NCBI GenBank assembly: GCA_946482585.1 | Contig: CAMLSI010000306.1 | Location: forward strand, 1 to 6,615 | DNA length: 6,615 bases | Origin: an uncultured Lysobacteraceae bacterium | GTDB taxonomy: Bacteria > Pseudomonadota > Gammaproteobacteria > Xanthomonadales > Rhodanobacteraceae | Reading direction: 5' to 3' | Shown: positions 4,990-6,615 of the stretch, piece by piece | How positions within the stretch are numbered: position 1 is the first letter of the stretch | How the letters are laid out: the number at the start of each line of letters is the position of its first letter | Position numbers and translations under genes: made by a program | The notes under the pieces: generated by a model | Database searches by the model: none | What the model was told of the DNA's origin: nothing | The model's input: the letters and a program-made list of their open reading frames with translations, nothing else

Positions 4990-6615
4990 TGTCCTTCCTG
5001 CATCGCATGGCGTTCGCACTCGCGCTCGGCGCCGCCGCATCGGCCGCACCCGCGGCGACGTTCCAGCTCGTCACGACGCCGGGACAGGGCTTCGATGACG
5101 CGACGGCGGCGACGCCCGAAGGCGGCAACACCGGCCTGACGCTCGGCCAGCAGCGCACCATCCTGTTCCAGACGGCCGTGAACACCTGGGGCGCCGCGCT
5201 CACGAGCAATCGCGTCATCAAGGTGAACGCGAGCTTCCAGGTGCTCAACTGCAACGCGAGCAGCGGCACGCTCGGTTCTGCCGGCGCGGCCACCAGCATC
5301 GTCCTTTCCGACAGCGGGCGTCAGCGCTATTTCCCGGTCGCGCTCGCCGAGGCGCTGCTCGATCAGGAACTCAACGGCACCGGCAACGAGATCAACGCGA
5401 CGTTCAACTCGCGCATCGATCTCAACGACACCGGATGCCTCGGCTCGACGCGCTTCTGGTACGGCCTCAGCGGAACGCCGCCCGCCGGCACGATCGCGCT
5501 GTATCCGGTCGTGCTGCACGAGCTCGGCCACGGCCTCGGTTTCGCCGCGCTGCTGTGCCGCACGCCGGCCGGCTGTACGGGGCCGACGACGCCCTACGGC
5601 GGCTACTTCAACGGCATCACCGACATCTGGTCGGACTTCCTGCGCGACAACGACATCGACGGCGGCGGCACGAACAAGCGCTTCTCGGCGATGACCAACG
5701 CCGAGCGCGTGATCGCGTTCACGCACGACCCGCTGCTGGTCTGGGACGGCATGTCGGTCACGACGAACCTCGGCTCGCAGGTCGCGCTGGCGCGCAACGA
5801 AGACCGCCTGCGCATGTATGCGCCGAACCCCATCATCGGCGGTTCCAGTATTTCCCATTTCCACTCCGACGCCTCGCCGAACCAGCTCATGGAGCCGTCG
5901 GCCAACGCCGACGTGTTCAGCCAGACCGGTCTCTCGGATTGCCTGCTCGCCGACGTCGGCTGGGAGAACAGCCGCTGCGCATGGGTCTACAACAACCCGC
6001 CGACGATCGACGCGATCGCCGATCCGGCCGCGATTGCCGAAGACAGTGCCCTGCAGACGGTCAATCTCGGCGGCATCGGCGACAACGATGCGATCGACCA
6101 GGCGATCACGGTCACCGCGGCATCGAGCAATCCGGCGCTGATCCCCAATCCGGCGGTCACGTATCTGTCGGGCGCGACGACCGGCTCGCTGAGCTATACG
6201 CCCGGCGCGAACCAGTCGGGCAGCGCGACGATCACGGTCACGGTGCGCGACGACGGCGGCGTCGTGTTCGGCACGTCCGACACGACGACACGAACCTTCA
6301 CGGTGAACGTCACAGCGGTCAATGATGCGCCGCAGGCGAGCAATCTGTCGGCGGCGGAAACGTATACCGAGGACACGACGCTGAACCTCGCCGACATCGT
6401 CGTCAGCGACGTCGATTCGGCGAACGCGACGGTGACGCTGACCTTGTCGAACACGGCAGCCGGAACGCTGACGACAGCGACGGCGGGTGCGGTGACGTCG
6501 ACGTTCAACGCGGGCACCGGCATCTGGTCGGCCGGCGGCGCGATCGCCGACGTGAATACGCTGCTCGCGGGCGTGAGCTTCGTGCCGGCGGCGAATTTCG
6601 CGCAGAACTTCACGC
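4986..6615 (+). CDS. Secreted metzincin-type metallopeptidase (leishmanolysin/M8-like layout) with cadherin-like/Ig-like repeats, 3'-truncated
   Basis: The frame is open from ATG at 4986 to the window end (543 residues, no stop), so the C-terminus is missing. Residues 1-20 or 1-24 are a signal peptide. The N-terminal catalytic half follows directly with no evident long propeptide. The zinc motif is HELGHGLGF at 178-186: H178 and H182 are ligands, E179 the base and G185 the metzincin glycine, but the usual third His three residues after the glycine is absent (A188). SHFH at 290-293 with H291, then LMEP at 301-304 as the Met-turn (M302), and CLLADVGW ending at W326, fit the leishmanolysin pattern, where the third ligand is displaced by an insertion. 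After about 336 come adhesin-type beta repeats: one of about 338-449 ending VNDAP, and a second of about 453 onward with TEDTTLNL and a GIWSAGG segment, as in cadherin-like/VCBS-type repeats. It is coupled to the preceding small gene. Metallopeptidase identity is firm; the exact family and H291 as ligand are inferred. Confidence 0.9.
   Translation, partial: MMSFLHRMAFALALGAAASAAPAATFQLVTTPGQGFDDATAATPEGGNTGLTLGQQRTILFQTAVNTWGAALTSNRVIKVNASFQVLNCNASSGTLGSAGAATSIVLSDSGRQRYFPVALAEALLDQELNGTGNEINATFNSRIDLNDTGCLGSTRFWYGLSGTPPAGTIALYPVVLHELGHGLGFAALLCRTPAGCTGPTTPYGGYFNGITDIWSDFLRDNDIDGGGTNKRFSAMTNAERVIAFTHDPLLVWDGMSVTTNLGSQVALARNEDRLRMYAPNPIIGGSSISHFHSDASPNQLMEPSANADVFSQTGLSDCLLADVGWENSRCAWVYNNPPTIDAIADPAAIAEDSALQTVNLGGIGDNDAIDQAITVTAASSNPALIPNPAVTYLSGATTGSLSYTPGANQSGSATITVTVRDDGGVVFGTSDTTTRTFTVNVTAVNDAPQASNLSAAETYTEDTTLNLADIVVSDVDSANATVTLTLSNTAAGTLTTATAGAVTSTFNAGTGIWSAGGAIADVNTLLAGVSFVPAANFAQNFT
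6000..6615 (+). repeat. Cadherin-like / bacterial Ig-like repeat region within the M8-like peptidase
   Basis: At protein level two adhesin-type beta-sandwich units follow the catalytic domain. The first starts PTIDAIADPAAIAEDSALQT, contains SSNPALIPNP and LSYTPGANQSGSATITV, and closes with VTAVNDAP. The second starts YTEDTTLNLADIVVSDVDSA and continues past the window. Both carry the E-D-(T/S) opening and D-x-D or VNDAP elements typical of repeats in surface and secreted adhesins that often bind calcium. The DNA itself shows no near-identical repeat units, so the copies have diverged. More units may follow beyond 6615. Confidence 0.7.

Noticed and set aside
4881..5864. Long minus-strand open frame opposite the M8-like peptidase
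   Set aside because: The product is Arg/Ala/Val-rich and without motifs, while the opposite strand encodes HELGHGLGF, SHFH and LMEP in one continuous frame.
5435..6325. Plus-strand open frame overlapping the M8-like peptidase in another frame
   Set aside because: The product is dominated by Arg with no start context. It is a frame-shifted reading of the real gene, which is easy to miss because it has no stop inside the window.
6194..6613. Minus-strand open frame at the right end that looks moderately protein-like
   Set aside because: It is the antisense of the Thr/Val/Ala-rich repeat region. Antisense of such codons gives a plausible Val/Ser/Ala-rich composition but no domain.
1..6615. CRISPR arrays, tRNA/rRNA genes, insertion sequences, integrase or attachment sites
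   Set aside because: No regularly spaced direct repeats, no tRNA-like cloverleaf, no transposase or integrase motifs and no terminal inverted repeats were seen on either strand.

Overview
The window is very GC-rich, with strong G/C preference at third codon positions, and carries genes for secreted proteins. It looks like a chromosomal segment from a gammaproteobacterium, most likely of the Xanthomonadales/Lysobacterales (Rhodanobacteraceae or Lysobacteraceae type). That placement is inferred from composition, from a YjdF/DUF2238 protein, and from a secreted peptidase ending in a short D-R-L-F-x-x-G-F-x tail that I associate with this group. There is no rRNA, tRNA or other marker gene to confirm it.

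Layout. (1) Positions 1-499, plus strand: the 3' part of a yjdF-like inner-membrane protein gene, cut by the window edge. (2) Positions 500-621: a convergent gap with one strong bidirectional intrinsic terminator (577-604). (3) Positions 622-3942, minus strand: a 1106-residue exported gluzincin-type zinc metallopeptidase. It has an FTP/PepSY-like propeptide, an HEWGH catalytic domain, an Ig-like linker, a fibronectin type III domain and a C-terminal jelly-roll-like domain. The reading frame stays open 450 bases further upstream, but the Shine-Dalgarno and signal peptide place the start at 3942. (4) Positions 3943-4518: a 576-base divergent intergenic region with no convincing gene, ending in a GC hairpin plus T-run directly before a strong ribosome binding site. 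(5) Positions 4519-4989, plus strand: a 156-residue exported protein with a His-rich tail. (6) Positions 4986-6615 and beyond, plus strand: a second exported metallopeptidase, overlapping the small gene by ATGA and running off the window. It has HELGHGLGF and, about 105 residues later, SHFH...LMEP, a metzincin layout like leishmanolysin (M8). Cadherin-like/bacterial Ig-like repeats follow.

Together the three central genes look like a locus for extracellular proteolysis: two unrelated secreted zinc peptidases transcribed divergently, one in a two-gene, translationally coupled operon with a small exported protein. The most interesting hypothesis is that the small protein is a dedicated partner (inhibitor, chaperone or metal donor) of the M8-like enzyme, which has no obvious long propeptide of its own. 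This is inference from gene order and start/stop overlap. Nothing here proves a new system.
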